Source: Nonomuraea jabiensis (GTDB lineage: Bacteria > Actinomycetota > Actinomycetes > Streptosporangiales > Streptosporangiaceae). Taken from it: a stretch of 64,000 nt of DNA. Both the position numbers and the translations under genes were made by a program. A model generated the notes under the pieces. The model was given only the letters and a program-made list of their open reading frames with translations. It made no database searches and was not told the origin of the DNA. Numbering within the stretch: position 1 is the stretch's first letter; every line of letters starts with the position of its first letter. The DNA is taken from positions 2,356,001-2,420,000 of the forward strand of contig NZ_JACHMB010000001.1 of the NCBI RefSeq assembly GCF_014204795.1, written 5' to 3'. This document shows, one piece after another, positions 53,350-61,829 of the stretch.

Positions 53350-54000
53350 GTGACACCCGGGAAGTCAGCCGAGACGGCACGGCCGGCGCGGCGCAGGCTC
53401 AGCGTCGACCGGCGTCGCGAGGAACTGATGGCGGCCGCGCTCGAGCTGTTCAGCACCCGTGACGCGGAAGACGTCTCGATCGACGACGTGGCCTCGGCGG
53501 CGGGCGCTTCGCGGGCCCTGGTCTACCACTACTTCGGCGGCAAGCAGGAGCTTTATGTGGCCGCGCTGAGGAGCGCGGCGGAGCAGCTGGAGTCCCGGCT
53601 CCGGCCCCATGAGGGCGGCAGGCCGCTCGAGGAACTTGCCTCCGGGCTCAGGCGCTACTTCGACTTCGTCGAGGAGCACGCGGCCGGGTTCGCCGCGTTG
53701 CTGCGCGGGGGTCCCGCCAACCGGGCGGGCGAGATCGGCGAGATCGTCGACGGCGTACGCCAGCGTCTGTTCCGCCTCATCCTGAGGCAGATGCGGGTCG
53801 ACGAGGCCAGCCCGGTGCTGCGCACGACGCTGCGCTCGTGGATCGCCTCAGTGGAGACGGCCGGCCTCGACTGGCTCGAGCACCGTGACATAGAGCGACC
53901 GACGCTGGAAAAGATGCTCGTTGATCACATGGTCGCGCTGCTCGGCGTGGCCGCCGCCTACGACAGCGACGTAGCCACGCTCTTGGAACGACTCGCGTAA
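53350..54000 (+). CDS. TetR family transcriptional regulator
   Basis: A 216-residue regulator: HTH 'RREELMAAALELFSTRDAEDVSIDDVASAAGASRALVYHYFGGKQELYVAAL' (about 22-73) and a helical C-terminal domain with 'RRYFDFVEEHAAGFAALLRGGPANRAGEIGEIVDGVR'. This C-terminal pattern is frequent in actinobacterial TetR proteins tied to lipid or acyl-CoA metabolism. GTG 53350 has TACTGT 6 bases upstream (leaderless type). No target gene is adjacent. Confidence 0.9.
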   Translation: MTPGKSAETARPARRRLSVDRRREELMAAALELFSTRDAEDVSIDDVASAAGASRALVYHYFGGKQELYVAALRSAAEQLESRLRPHEGGRPLEELASGLRRYFDFVEEHAAGFAALLRGGPANRAGEIGEIVDGVRQRLFRLILRQMRVDEASPVLRTTLRSWIASVETAGLDWLEHRDIERPTLEKMLVDHMVALLGVAAAYDSDVATLLERLA

Positions 54001-54160
54001 TTTGGCCTCTGCTCCGCAGAGGCGGACTCGGAGCGTGAGAGAAGGATGGCGCCGGGCGGGCGGCGCCAACTCTCCCATGCGACGTTGTCGTCACAACGGT
54101 GGACCAGGCCGTCGGCCTGGCTCACCCTCAACCCCCCTGAGGATCCGTGACGACCCTCGC

Positions 54161-54364
54161 TTACTCCGAGCGCTGCTGCGGAATGCCCGCGAGCAGTGCC
54201 CGGACCTCGGTCTCCCGGTAACGCCGATGCCCGCCGAGGGTGCGAATCGAGGTCAACTTACCCGCCTTGGCCCACCGCGTTACGGTCTTGGGGTCGACCC
54301 TGAACATGGTCGCGACCTCAGCGGGCGTGAGCAGTGGCTCGGCCTCGGGTGTACGAGCTGACAT
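54161..54364 (-). CDS. bldC: BldC, MerR-like developmental regulator
   Basis: A 67-residue protein that matches Streptomyces BldC almost residue for residue as I remember it ('LLTPAEVATMFRVDPKTVTRWAKAGKL', 'SIRTLGGHRRYRETEVRALLAG'). It is a winged-HTH protein related to the DNA-binding domain of MerR regulators. It binds DNA as asymmetric head-to-tail oligomers at direct repeats and delays entry into development in Streptomyces. GGAGGAGAGG lies 8 bases before the ATG. The neighbouring conserved gene and valine dehydrogenase gene match the Streptomyces bldC locus. Confidence 0.96.
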   Translation of the reverse strand: MSARTPEAEPLLTPAEVATMFRVDPKTVTRWAKAGKLTSIRTLGGHRRYRETEVRALLAGIPQQRSE

Positions 54365-54686
54365 TTGTGCGGCCTCTCCTCCGTGTGGACCGGCTTAGCG
54401 ATCCTGTGACTGCCTTTGCGCGTGTCACGGATGTCCCCCTATGGCACAGAGCGTGCGGCTTTTCTGAGCCATATGCGGCATCACCCGATGTGACCATACC
54501 GCCACGCAGAGCGATTGGCGAGCCCTTCTTTGACCCAACTGCCCGCCCCCGCGGCGATGTCACGCTCGGTGATTCTAGCGACACGGTTCGTGGTATCGCA
54601 GTGAAAACGGCAAACTACTCAGTTCGCAGAAGAGAGCAGCCGGGAGACGTGACCTACTCATGCAGGTCAGACGGTCGTATTGAGCC
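54365..54686. other. Long bldC upstream region, no gene
   Basis: About 320 bases between bldC and the next gene on the same strand, with lower GC than the surroundings. No convincing ORF, riboswitch or dyad was found. A long leader or regulatory region for bldC is likely by position; I could not fix a promoter. Confidence 0.4.
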
Positions 54687-55550
54687 TCAGTTGGCAGATT
54701 CCAGCTGTTGCATTGACTTCCACCGGAGGATCACCCTCTGATACATGGCGTAGGCAAGTTCTTCTTGACCCGTGTCCAGGCCCGTCAGGGCGGCCGACAG
54801 CTCGGCCACGGACTGGTCCGCCTGCAGCGCGTCGTCGTCCATGAGGTGGACGAGGCCGCCGTAGTCGAGTTCCACCAGCGAGTGCGGGTGGAACTCCTCC
54901 AGCCACCTGGCGACGTCCTCCACGTCCAAGTTGGCCGACACGTCGCCCAGGTGCCTGCGCAGCACGTTGAGCGCCCTGGCCGCCCGCCTCCTGGCCTGCG
55001 CCATGGAGGTGACGTAGATGAGGTTGCGTCCGGTAGCGGTCGTCACGTCCTGTCCAGGGTTGGCGGAGCCGAGCACCAGCCAGCGCTCGTTCCCATCAAA
55101 CGGCACGAACCACGATGGCGGCACATGCCACGCCGTGGTGCGAATGTGCGTACGCAACGCGGACGAACCGGCCTGCCGCTTGTACCGGTCGAAGTCGTCC
55201 GCCACCTGGTCCGCGATCGCCTTGGGCACCAGACGGTCCATCAGTTTCACCGGAGTGGTGCCACGCAGCCGTGAGAACGCCAGCCACGAGCGCAAACGGC
55301 TTTGCCATGGACAGACATAGAGACGGTCCTCAACACGCCGCAGATAGGCGTTGGGGCTCTCCTGGGCGGGAACGGGTTGAGGGGGCATGCCGAGGAGGCG
55401 CATCACCGACTCGCCGTGCTCCGCATTGAGCGCGTTCGCGCGGCGCGGGCGGTCCCGTGAGTCGGCGTAGTCGGCCCACACCTTGCGCTCGGGTTCGGCG
55501 AACGCGGTCAGTGGCTCATAGACGCGGAGGTAGGCGGCATAGGGCAGCAC
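54687..55550 (-). CDS. Conserved hypothetical protein of the bldC-vdh locus
   Basis: A 287-residue soluble protein: '[29 protein letters not shown]', '[34 protein letters not shown]', '[19 protein letters not shown]', '[29 protein letters not shown]'. It occupies the same place as the conserved gene between bldC and vdh in Streptomyces. No domain of known function recognised. Start GTG 55550 lies within the promoter region of the divergent valine dehydrogenase gene; the ribosome-binding site is weak. Confidence 0.82.
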   Translation of the reverse strand: MLPYAAYLRVYEPLTAFAEPERKVWADYADSRDRPRRANALNAEHGESVMRLLGMPPQPVPAQESPNAYLRRVEDRLYVCPWQSRLRSWLAFSRLRGTTPVKLMDRLVPKAIADQVADDFDRYKRQAGSSALRTHIRTTAWHVPPSWFVPFDGNERWLVLGSANPGQDVTTATGRNLIYVTSMAQARRRAARALNVLRRHLGDVSANLDVEDVARWLEEFHPHSLVELDYGGLVHLMDDDALQADQSVAELSAALTGLDTGQEELAYAMYQRVILRWKSMQQLESAN

Positions 55551-55657
55551 GGAGGCATCGTGTCATGAAGCGAACCTGCGTGCACCGTTGTGGCTTACTA
55601 CGCTGTGAGGTGATCTCCGTCGCAAAGGTGCGGCGGACCGGACAGGGAGTCACTACC

Positions 55658-56737
55658 GTGACCGACGTCTTCGGCTCGTCCCAAAAGGACGTCCACGAGC
55701 AGGTCGTGTTCTGCGCCGACGAGCAGAGCGGCCTGCGTGCCATCATCGCCATCCACAACACGGCCCTGGGCCCGGGGCTGGGAGGCACCCGCTTCTATCC
55801 GTACGAGAGCGAGAGCGCGGCCCTGGCCGACGTGCTCAACCTCGCCAAGGGCATGTCCTACAAGAACGCGCTGGCCGGGCTGGACCTGGGCGGCGGCAAG
55901 GCCGTCATCATCGGCGACCCGGCCCACGACAAGAACGAGGCGCTGCTGCGCGCGTACGGGAGGTTCGTGCAGTCGCTCGGCGGGCGCTACGTCACGGCCT
56001 GCGACGTGGGCACCTACAGCGAGGACATGGACGTCATCGCCCGCGAGTCACGCTTCGTGACCGGCCGCTCGCCGGCCTACGGCGGGGCGGGCGACTCCTC
56101 CATCCTGACGGCGTTCGGCGTGTTCCAGGGCATGCGGGCCTCGGCCGAGCGCGTGTACGGCACCCCGTCGCTGCACGGCAGGCGCGTCGGCGTCGAAGGG
56201 GTCGGCAAGGTGGGCCACCGCCTGGTCGACCTCCTGCGCGAGGACGGCGCCGAGGTCGTGATCTGCGACGTCGCCCCCAAGGCCGTCGAGCGGGTGCGCC
56301 TGCGCCACCCGGAGGTCGACGTGGTGGCCGACGCGGCCGAGCTGACCGGATCCGACATCGACGTGTTCGCGCCGTGCGCGCTGGGCGGCGCTCTCGACGA
56401 CGCGACGGTGGCCAGGCTGCGGGCGAAAATCGTCTGCGGCGGGGCCAACAACCAGCTCGCCCACCCCGGGGTGGAGAAGCAGCTCGCCGAGCGCGGCATC
56501 CTCTACGCGCCCGACTATGTCGTCAATTCGGGAGGCGTGATCCAGGTCGCGGACGAGATCGAGGGCTTCGACATGGAACGAGCCAGATCGAAGGCCGCCC
56601 AGATCTACGACACGACCCTGAAGATCTTCCAAATCGCTGCCGATGAGGGCGTTCCTCCCGCTGTCGCAGCGGATAGGCTAGCCGAGCGCAGAATGTCGGA
56701 AGTCGGGCGTATTAGGGGCATTTGGCTGGGCCGCTGA
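55658..56737 (+). CDS. vdh: Valine (branched-chain amino acid) dehydrogenase
   Basis: A 359-residue Glu/Leu/Phe/Val dehydrogenase: '[25 protein letters not shown]', catalytic Lys81 in '[11 protein letters not shown]', '[16 protein letters not shown]', NAD-binding '[18 protein letters not shown]', and '[12 protein letters not shown]...[12 protein letters not shown]'. It oxidatively deaminates Val, Leu and Ile, feeding 2-oxoacids to the branched-chain dehydrogenase complex. GTG 55658 ([11 protein letters not shown]) has AGGGAG 8 bases upstream; the longer frame to 55457 overlaps the divergent gene. Position next to bldC matches Streptomyces vdh. Confidence 0.94.
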   Translation: MTDVFGSSQKDVHEQVVFCADEQSGLRAIIAIHNTALGPGLGGTRFYPYESESAALADVLNLAKGMSYKNALAGLDLGGGKAVIIGDPAHDKNEALLRAYGRFVQSLGGRYVTACDVGTYSEDMDVIARESRFVTGRSPAYGGAGDSSILTAFGVFQGMRASAERVYGTPSLHGRRVGVEGVGKVGHRLVDLLREDGAEVVICDVAPKAVERVRLRHPEVDVVADAAELTGSDIDVFAPCALGGALDDATVARLRAKIVCGGANNQLAHPGVEKQLAERGILYAPDYVVNSGGVIQVADEIEGFDMERARSKAAQIYDTTLKIFQIAADEGVPPAVAADRLAERRMSEVGRIRGIWLGR

Positions 56738-56887
56738 CGGCCCACGCCCATACGACGTACCGAGCTGGGCACAAAACAGGTACGGTAATAGGCGAACGAT
56801 AGGCTGACGCCCAAAGAGAGCGGCGTCAGTGTGTGGTGCGTTAGCGACGAGGGGTCGGGGACGACCCCACACGAGGGGGTCGAGCCA

Positions 56888-57118
56888 ATGGGGCGCGGCC
56901 GAGCAAAGGCCAAGCAGGTCAAGGTTGCTCGCCAGCTGAAGTACAACAGCGGTGGCACAGATCTTGACCGTCTTCGCGACGAACTCGGGGTCGGAGACCC
57001 CAGCCGCAATGACGACGCCGACGACCTCAACGATGAGCTGGCGGATCGCTATGCCGATTACGCCGCTGACTATGGCGCCGGAGACGACGAAGACGACCGT
57101 CCTTCCGGCCGTCGATAG
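56888..57118 (+). CDS. DUF3073 protein
   Basis: A 76-residue protein: basic N-terminus 'MGRGRAKAKQVKVARQLKYNSGGTDLDRLRDELG' followed by a very acidic, Asp/Tyr-rich tail ('DDADDLNDELADRYADYAADYGAGDDEDDRP'). This is the DUF3073 signature; the family is restricted to actinobacteria and unknown in function. In Streptomyces it sits between purM and vdh; here it follows vdh but is far from purM. GAGGGGG lies 8 bases before the ATG. A terminator follows. Confidence 0.93.
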   Translation: MGRGRAKAKQVKVARQLKYNSGGTDLDRLRDELGVGDPSRNDDADDLNDELADRYADYAADYGAGDDEDDRPSGRR

Positions 57119-57180
57119 CCGTTCCTGGTTGACGTGACGAGGGCCCGGCCGTCGCGCCGGATCTTCGTCACGCTCGTCGG

Positions 57181-57202
57181 GCCCCACGGGTAACCGTGGG
57201 GC
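57181..57202. terminator. Terminator between DUF3073 and the convergent hydrolase gene
   Basis: GCCCCACGG (57181-57189), loop GTAA, CCGTGGGGC (57194-57202), followed by TTCGTC. It lies 4 bases from the hydrolase stop and can serve both strands. Confidence 0.8.
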
Positions 57203-57206
57203 TTCG

Positions 57207-58040
57207 TCACGTGATCGTCCTTTCCAGGAAGCCCGCGATGACCGGCGCGATCTCCGGGAGCTTCTCCTCCAGCGCGAAGTGCCCGGTGTCGAAGACGTGC
57301 ACCTCCGCCTCGGGCACGTCACGCCGGTACGCGTGGGCGCCCGGCTCCAGGAAGATCGCGTCTCCCCGCCCCCAGAGCACCAGGGTGGGCGGGCGGTGCA
57401 GGCGTAGCCATGCCTGCCAGGCCGGGTAGCGCGCGAGGTTGCCGGCGTAGTCGCGGGCGAGGGCCAGCTGCGCCTCCTTGCGTCCGGGCAGGTCCAGGAA
57501 GTGCTGATCGAGCGTCCATCCGTCGGGCGCCACGAGTGCCGGGTCCGCCGTGCCGTCCACGTACTGGCCGCGGGTGAACGGCAGCGTGAACAGCTCGCCG
57601 GACGGCTCCTTGACGGCCTGGCGCGCCGCCTCGGACAGCCCTTCGTCGTACGCGTTGGCGTTCTGCACGATGAGCCCCGCGATCCACTCGGGATGCCGCT
57701 CGGCCACCCGGAACCCGACCGGCCCGCCGAAGTCGAACGCGTACAGCACGAACGGCCCGAGCCCGATCGCCTCCACGAACCCCTCGACGACGTCGGCCAG
57801 CCGGTCGAAGGAGTACTCGAACCCGTCGGGGGTCCGCGTGTGCCCGAATCCGGGATAGTCGGGCGCGATCACCCGATAGCGGCTGCCCAGGGCGTCCATG
57901 AGCCGCCGGTACTGGTGCGACGCGGACGGGAACCCGTGCAGCAACAGCAGCGGGACCCCGCCTTCCGGCCCCGCCTCCCGGTAGAAGACCTCGACCCCTT
58001 CGACGTCCACGAACCCGTGCCTGACGTACGGAATCTGCAT
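57207..58040 (-). CDS. Alpha/beta hydrolase with Asp nucleophile (epoxide hydrolase/dehalogenase-like)
   Basis: A 277-residue protein: oxyanion-hole motif 'LLLLHGFPSASHQYRRL', 'VIAPDYPGFGHTRTPDGFEYSF', nucleophile elbow 'LYAFDFGGPVGF' with Asp103 instead of Ser, and catalytic His in 'DTGHFALEEKLPEIA'. An Asp nucleophile points to epoxide hydrolase or haloalkane dehalogenase chemistry. GAGG lies 6 bases before ATG 58040. Divergent from a CGNR-type regulator across a region with repeated CATTAG motifs, so probably its target. Confidence 0.9.
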   Translation of the reverse strand: MQIPYVRHGFVDVEGVEVFYREAGPEGGVPLLLLHGFPSASHQYRRLMDALGSRYRVIAPDYPGFGHTRTPDGFEYSFDRLADVVEGFVEAIGLGPFVLYAFDFGGPVGFRVAERHPEWIAGLIVQNANAYDEGLSEAARQAVKEPSGELFTLPFTRGQYVDGTADPALVAPDGWTLDQHFLDLPGRKEAQLALARDYAGNLARYPAWQAWLRLHRPPTLVLWGRGDAIFLEPGAHAYRRDVPEAEVHVFDTGHFALEEKLPEIAPVIAGFLERTIT

Positions 58041-58065
58041 CACATGCCTCTTTCTCTCGAAGACG

Positions 58066-58119
58066 CATTAGTTATAGACGGAAGAGCCCTAATGGGTCAA
58101 CCCGGGGATGTACCATTAG
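58066..58119. promoter_or_regulatory. Triple CATTAG motif between hydrolase and CGNR regulator
   Basis: CATTAG (58066-58071), its reverse complement CTAATG (58089-58094), and CATTAG again (58114-58119). The third overlaps TACCAT (58111-58116), the leaderless-type -10 seven bases before the regulator's ATG. Likely operator half-sites for the CGNR protein. Confidence 0.5.
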
Positions 58120-58123
58120 CGAC

Positions 58124-58681
58124 ATGGAGTTGCTGACGGGTGAGCCCCTGGCCCTGGACCTGGTCAACACGCGGTCCCGCGACCACGACGCCCTGGACCG
58201 GGCCGCCGACTTCGACGACTGGCTGGCCAGGCAGTCCGGCCGCCTCACCCTGCCCGGCACGCCCTTCCCTGCCGCCGACCTGCCCGCCGTCCGCCGGCTG
58301 CGCGCTCATGTGGAGGCGGCCCTCGACGCCGCCCGCCAGGCCGTCCCCGCGCCGCCCGACTCCATCGCGGCGATCAACGAGGCCCTGCGGCTCTCCCCGC
58401 CGTACCCTCGGCTGGAGGCCCGGGGCGCCGTTCTCGCGAGCGTCACGCGGCGGGACGGCACGGCCGTGAGCCGCCTGCTCACACAGCTCGCCGAGGCGGC
58501 CGTGGAGCTGCTGACGGACCCCAACGTGGGCAAGGTGCGCTCCTGCGAGGCGCCCGACTGCCGGATGCTCTTCCTGCCGGCCCACCCCCGCCGCCGCTGG
58601 TGCTCACCGACGCTCTGCGGCAACCGGATCCGCGTCGCCCGCTACTACCAGCGGCACAAGCCGGATCACTCCCAGATCTAG
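58124..58681 (+). CDS. ABATE/CGNR zinc-finger transcriptional regulator
   Basis: A 185-residue protein. The N-terminal ABATE domain ('GEPLALDLVNTRSRDHDALDRAADFDDWL', residues 6-34) begins the ligand part. The C-terminal CGNR zinc finger is 'CEAPDCRMLFLPAHPRRRWCSPTLCGNRIRVARYYQRH', with four Cys at about residues 144, 149, 163 and 168 and the CGNR motif intact. Proposed stress or ligand-responsive regulators. ATG 58124 has TACCAT exactly 7 bases upstream. Divergent from the epoxide-hydrolase-like gene. Confidence 0.9.
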   Translation: MELLTGEPLALDLVNTRSRDHDALDRAADFDDWLARQSGRLTLPGTPFPAADLPAVRRLRAHVEAALDAARQAVPAPPDSIAAINEALRLSPPYPRLEARGAVLASVTRRDGTAVSRLLTQLAEAAVELLTDPNVGKVRSCEAPDCRMLFLPAHPRRRWCSPTLCGNRIRVARYYQRHKPDHSQI

Positions 58682-58721
58682 AGCGCGGGTGTTGTCGCCC
58701 GTGGTTGCTAGCCTGCCGGGC

Positions 58722-60161
58722 ATGCTGGAGATCGGTGACGTCGTGGCCGTGCCCCTGCCCCTCGGCGGTTTCGGCGCCTGCCAGGTGACGGCCGCGGGCC
58801 GCGAGCTGACGGTGTGCGTGTTCGACTGGCACTCCGACGCGGTGCCCGCGCTCGACGACCTGCGCGGGGCCCGCCCGCTGATCATCGACCACCACAGCTG
58901 GGAGGGCGTGCCCCAGATCCTGTCCGTCGACGCCTCCGCCCCGCTGCCCGCCGGTTTCGTCCGGCTCGGGTCGCTGCCGGTGGGCGCCGGCATGCCGAGC
59001 TCGACCAGCGCGTACGGCGGGTGGCCCGCCCTCGGCGTGCAGGTCGTCCTGCAGCGGCACTGGGACCTGCGGGTGCCCGACGAGGTCAAGGCCGCCTACA
59101 AGAGCGCCGCCCCCGGGCAGATCGAGGCCGACTTCGGCGACCGGCGCATCCGCAGGCCCGCCATGGTGTCCGGGCTCGACCTGCGCGAGCTCCACGGCGA
59201 GGTCCGCTGGGCCGGGCTGGACGCGCTGCCCCGGGTGACCTCGCTGACCTGGGCCGGGCCCGACCGGGGCCTGGCCGCCGCCCTCTCGTCCCGGCCCATC
59301 ATCACCAGCCTGCACTGGGCCGATCCGCCCGGCGAGGTCGATCTGGGTGGGACGCATCTCAACGATCTGACGTTCGCCGGGGCCTCGCCGCGCCGGCTCG
59401 CCCTGCCGCCCACCCTGACCCGCCTGCGCCTGGACGCGGCGCCGCCCGACCTCGTCACGGCGGCCGCCGATGGGCGGTGGATCCGCCTGACGACCCGCTC
59501 CGGCGTCCCCGCCGGGCTGAGCGGCGTGCGCGAGGTGGCGATGGAGGTGGCGGGCGACCTGCGGCTCGCGGCGCTGGACGGGCTGGGCGAGCTGGAGTCG
59601 CTGCGGATCCAGTGGCTGCGCTCGTACGGCGGGCTCGTCGGCGCGACCGCGTTCCCCAAGCTGCACACGCTGGAGCTGATCGACGCCTACGGGGTGGACG
59701 CGTCGATGCTGCCCCCGCCCGGCGGCGCCCTCCGGCACCTCAGCGTCGCCTCGCTCAGGAGCAGCCAGAGCGGGCCGATCAAGCAGCGCTACCGAGGCTC
59801 GCAGGTGCAGGTCCGGCTGCGCGGCGCCAAGTCGGACAAGTGGCTGGCCGCCAACATCGACAATCCGCTGCGCAACTGGGTCGACGACGACCGGCGGGCG
59901 GGAGCGGCGGCGTGCCGGGCCTACACGACGGCCTCCGAGGCCATCGGGCGGCTGAGCGCCGACGACCCGGGCGGGGTGGCCGACGCCAGGCAGACACTGC
60001 GGGAGTTCGTGACCAGGCTCAACGACCTCGACGGGCGGCACGGGATGATCGACACGTTGCGGCGGGAGGAGGCGGGCGACGCCTTCATGGCGCTGGCGGC
60101 GCGGGCGGGCGTGCCCACGGGCGAGGCCGTTTCATGGTTCGACGAGTGGCGCGACTTCTGA
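58722..60161 (+). CDS. Large hypothetical protein with LRR-like middle
   Basis: A 479-residue protein. The N-terminal 100 residues ('IGDVVAVPLPLGGFGACQVTAAGRELTVCVFDWHSDAVPALDDL') loosely resemble an Imm26-type barrel. Residues 150-330 contain irregular leucine-rich units ('HLNDLTFAGASPRRLALPPTLTRLRLDAAPPDLV', 'LAALDGLGELESLRIQWLRS', 'FPKLHTLELIDAYGVDASML'). The C-terminus is helical. Function unknown; a polymorphic-toxin immunity relative is one speculation. ATG 58722 has TAGCCT (58709-58714) exactly 7 bases upstream. It overlaps the convergent gene by 30 bases. Confidence 0.7.
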   Translation: MLEIGDVVAVPLPLGGFGACQVTAAGRELTVCVFDWHSDAVPALDDLRGARPLIIDHHSWEGVPQILSVDASAPLPAGFVRLGSLPVGAGMPSSTSAYGGWPALGVQVVLQRHWDLRVPDEVKAAYKSAAPGQIEADFGDRRIRRPAMVSGLDLRELHGEVRWAGLDALPRVTSLTWAGPDRGLAAALSSRPIITSLHWADPPGEVDLGGTHLNDLTFAGASPRRLALPPTLTRLRLDAAPPDLVTAAADGRWIRLTTRSGVPAGLSGVREVAMEVAGDLRLAALDGLGELESLRIQWLRSYGGLVGATAFPKLHTLELIDAYGVDASMLPPPGGALRHLSVASLRSSQSGPIKQRYRGSQVQVRLRGAKSDKWLAANIDNPLRNWVDDDRRAGAAACRAYTTASEAIGRLSADDPGGVADARQTLREFVTRLNDLDGRHGMIDTLRREEAGDAFMALAARAGVPTGEAVSWFDEWRDF

Positions 60162-60950
60162 GGCCAGGGTCTGGCCGGCCTCGACCGCCTCGCGCAGGCT
60201 CCTGGCCAGCGTGTCCGCCCGCTCGGTGAGGTCGCGCAGACCCTCGGCGTCGCCCGTCCGAGCCAGCAGGTCCCGGTATCGGTCGTTGCTGCGCTGCAGC
60301 TCCTGGGCGCGCAGGGCCGAGTCGGCCGCCTTGACGTGGCCGGCGTACACCTCCAGCTCCCACACCCGCTCGGTGACCGCCGCCACGGAGCGCCGCAGGG
60401 CCTCCTGCTGGGGTTCGAGCACGGCGGCCAGCTCGGGCGTCATCAGCTCGGCCCGCGCCTCGGCCTGCTCGGCCCGCAGCTCCGTCTGCGTACGCAGGAG
60501 GCAGGCGATGTGCCACAGCCGCTCGGGGAGCACGACGTCGTTGGCGACGGTGTCGAGGAGCCCCAGGCGGTGCACCCGGGAGTCGGTCACCTCCAGGATC
60601 GCCTGCCTGGCCCGGGCCAGCAGGATGAGGGCCTGGGAGTCCAGCTCGGCGGGGTGGACGTGATGCTCGCCGCCCCTGCGCTCCGGCTCCGGCAGGGAGA
60701 GGCCGACGTAGAGCGTGGTGACGAGGAAGACCATCAGGCCCGCCATCCCCGCCGACTCGTGGTCGGTCCTGAGGGCCGCGGCGCCGAACAGCGCGCCGCT
60801 CAGCCCTGTGACCCCCGCGGCGACGGCGAGCAGGCGCCTCATCCACGGCGGCGGCGCGGGCTCCCGGCGGCCGAGCAACAGCGTCCGGACACCGCCGATC
60901 CGCCGCCGTTCCCGCCGGGAGGCGGCCGGGTCCACGATCGGTTCGTCCAT
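60132..60950 (-). CDS. Membrane protein with long coiled-coil-like cytoplasmic domain
   Basis: A 272-residue protein with a charged head, two membrane helices ('LLAVAAGVTGLSGALFGAAAL', about 39-59, and 'GMAGLMVFLVTTLYVGLSL', about 67-85), then 180 residues of alternating helical, Glu/Arg/Ala-rich sequence ('RTQTELRAEQAEARAELMTPELAAVLEPQQEALRR', '...LTERADTLARSLREAVEAGQTLASE') suited to coiled coils. No family recognised. GGGGGAGG lies 8 bases before ATG 60950. Confidence 0.68.
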   Translation of the reverse strand: MDEPIVDPAASRRERRRIGGVRTLLLGRREPAPPPWMRRLLAVAAGVTGLSGALFGAAALRTDHESAGMAGLMVFLVTTLYVGLSLPEPERRGGEHHVHPAELDSQALILLARARQAILEVTDSRVHRLGLLDTVANDVVLPERLWHIACLLRTQTELRAEQAEARAELMTPELAAVLEPQQEALRRSVAAVTERVWELEVYAGHVKAADSALRAQELQRSNDRYRDLLARTGDAEGLRDLTERADTLARSLREAVEAGQTLASEVAPLVEP

Positions 60951-61065
60951 GCGCGACGCCTCCCCCACTAGGCTGCTCCTCGAGCACACCGCGTGCCGCC
61001 CCGCCGGATCTACCAGCCCCGTGTGCGGATGTGGTGCAGATGTCGTGCAGCTACGCTTGGACGGC

Positions 61066-61209
61066 ATGTTCGTGGGCCTCGAAGGGCTGCCGCACACGCA
61101 TCACGCCGGGGAGGACGCGGCGGAGCTGGCGCGGATGTTCGAGGCGGTCATTCTCACGAGATCTTCAGAATCCGCACAGGAAGCTCTGAGGGATCCCGGA
61201 GAGCGTTGA
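61066..61209 (+). CDS. Possible small protein (47 residues)
   Basis: An ORF of 47 residues (MFVGLEGLPHTHHAGEDAAELARMFEAV...) preceded by TACGCT 8 bases before the ATG, the same leaderless-type pattern as many genes here. The His-rich start and helical middle resemble a fragment of an exonuclease-like domain only vaguely. It could also be noise in an intergenic gap. Confidence 0.35.
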   Translation: MFVGLEGLPHTHHAGEDAAELARMFEAVILTRSSESAQEALRDPGER

Positions 61210-61255
61210 GGGGACCGGAGATTCCCCCCTCATTCGGATCGGACGGTGGTCCCGC

Positions 61256-61732
61256 ATGACCTCGACCTCGACCTCGGTGGAGCCCGCTGCCCGCGCCACG
61301 GGCCGCGCGGTGGTGCGGCTCGGCCTCCTGGGGCTGGTCGCGATCGGCATCCTGGGCGCCGCGCTCGAGCTCGCCTTCGAACGCCACTGGCAGAGCCCGG
61401 TGCAGCTGATCCCGTGGGTGGCCCTGGCGCTGCTGGCGTTCGCGCTCGTGCTGCTCGCCCTGCGCGACACTCCCCGGGCGGTCACCGTGGTACGGGTGGT
61501 CGCGCTGGTCGTGCTGCTCGCGTCCGCGTACGGCGTCTTCATTCACGTGTCCGTCAACCACGGCGCGGGCGCGGCCGATCCCACGTGGGACACCCTCTCC
61601 CCGCTCACCCAATGGTGGTACGCGCTCACCAAGTCGGTCGGCCAGGCGCCGCCGCTCGCGCCGGGCATGCTCGCCCAGAGCGCGCTGCTGCTCTCGCTGG
61701 CCACGCTGACATCCAAGACCGATCGCCCATGA
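61256..61732 (+). CDS. Four-helix membrane protein, unknown
   Basis: A 158-residue protein with a Thr/Ser-rich head and about four hydrophobic helices: 'VVRLGLLGLVAIGILGAALELAF', 'VQLIPWVALALLAFALVLLAL', 'VTVVRVVALVVLLASAYGVFIHV', and 'GMLAQSALLLSLATL' at the end. A periplasmic-looking loop follows helix 3. No family recognised; similar short membrane proteins are common next to secreted-protein genes. No strong ribosome-binding site; start taken at the first ATG of the frame. Confidence 0.6.
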   Translation: MTSTSTSVEPAARATGRAVVRLGLLGLVAIGILGAALELAFERHWQSPVQLIPWVALALLAFALVLLALRDTPRAVTVVRVVALVVLLASAYGVFIHVSVNHGAGAADPTWDTLSPLTQWWYALTKSVGQAPPLAPGMLAQSALLLSLATLTSKTDRP

Positions 61733-61829
61733 ACGGCGGCTGAACGGTCCCGGCCCGGAACCTTTCCCTCATCTTTCGCGTCACACCCACACGAAGCTCG
61801 TGGTGACTCGTAAGGCTGGTGAGGTTCGA

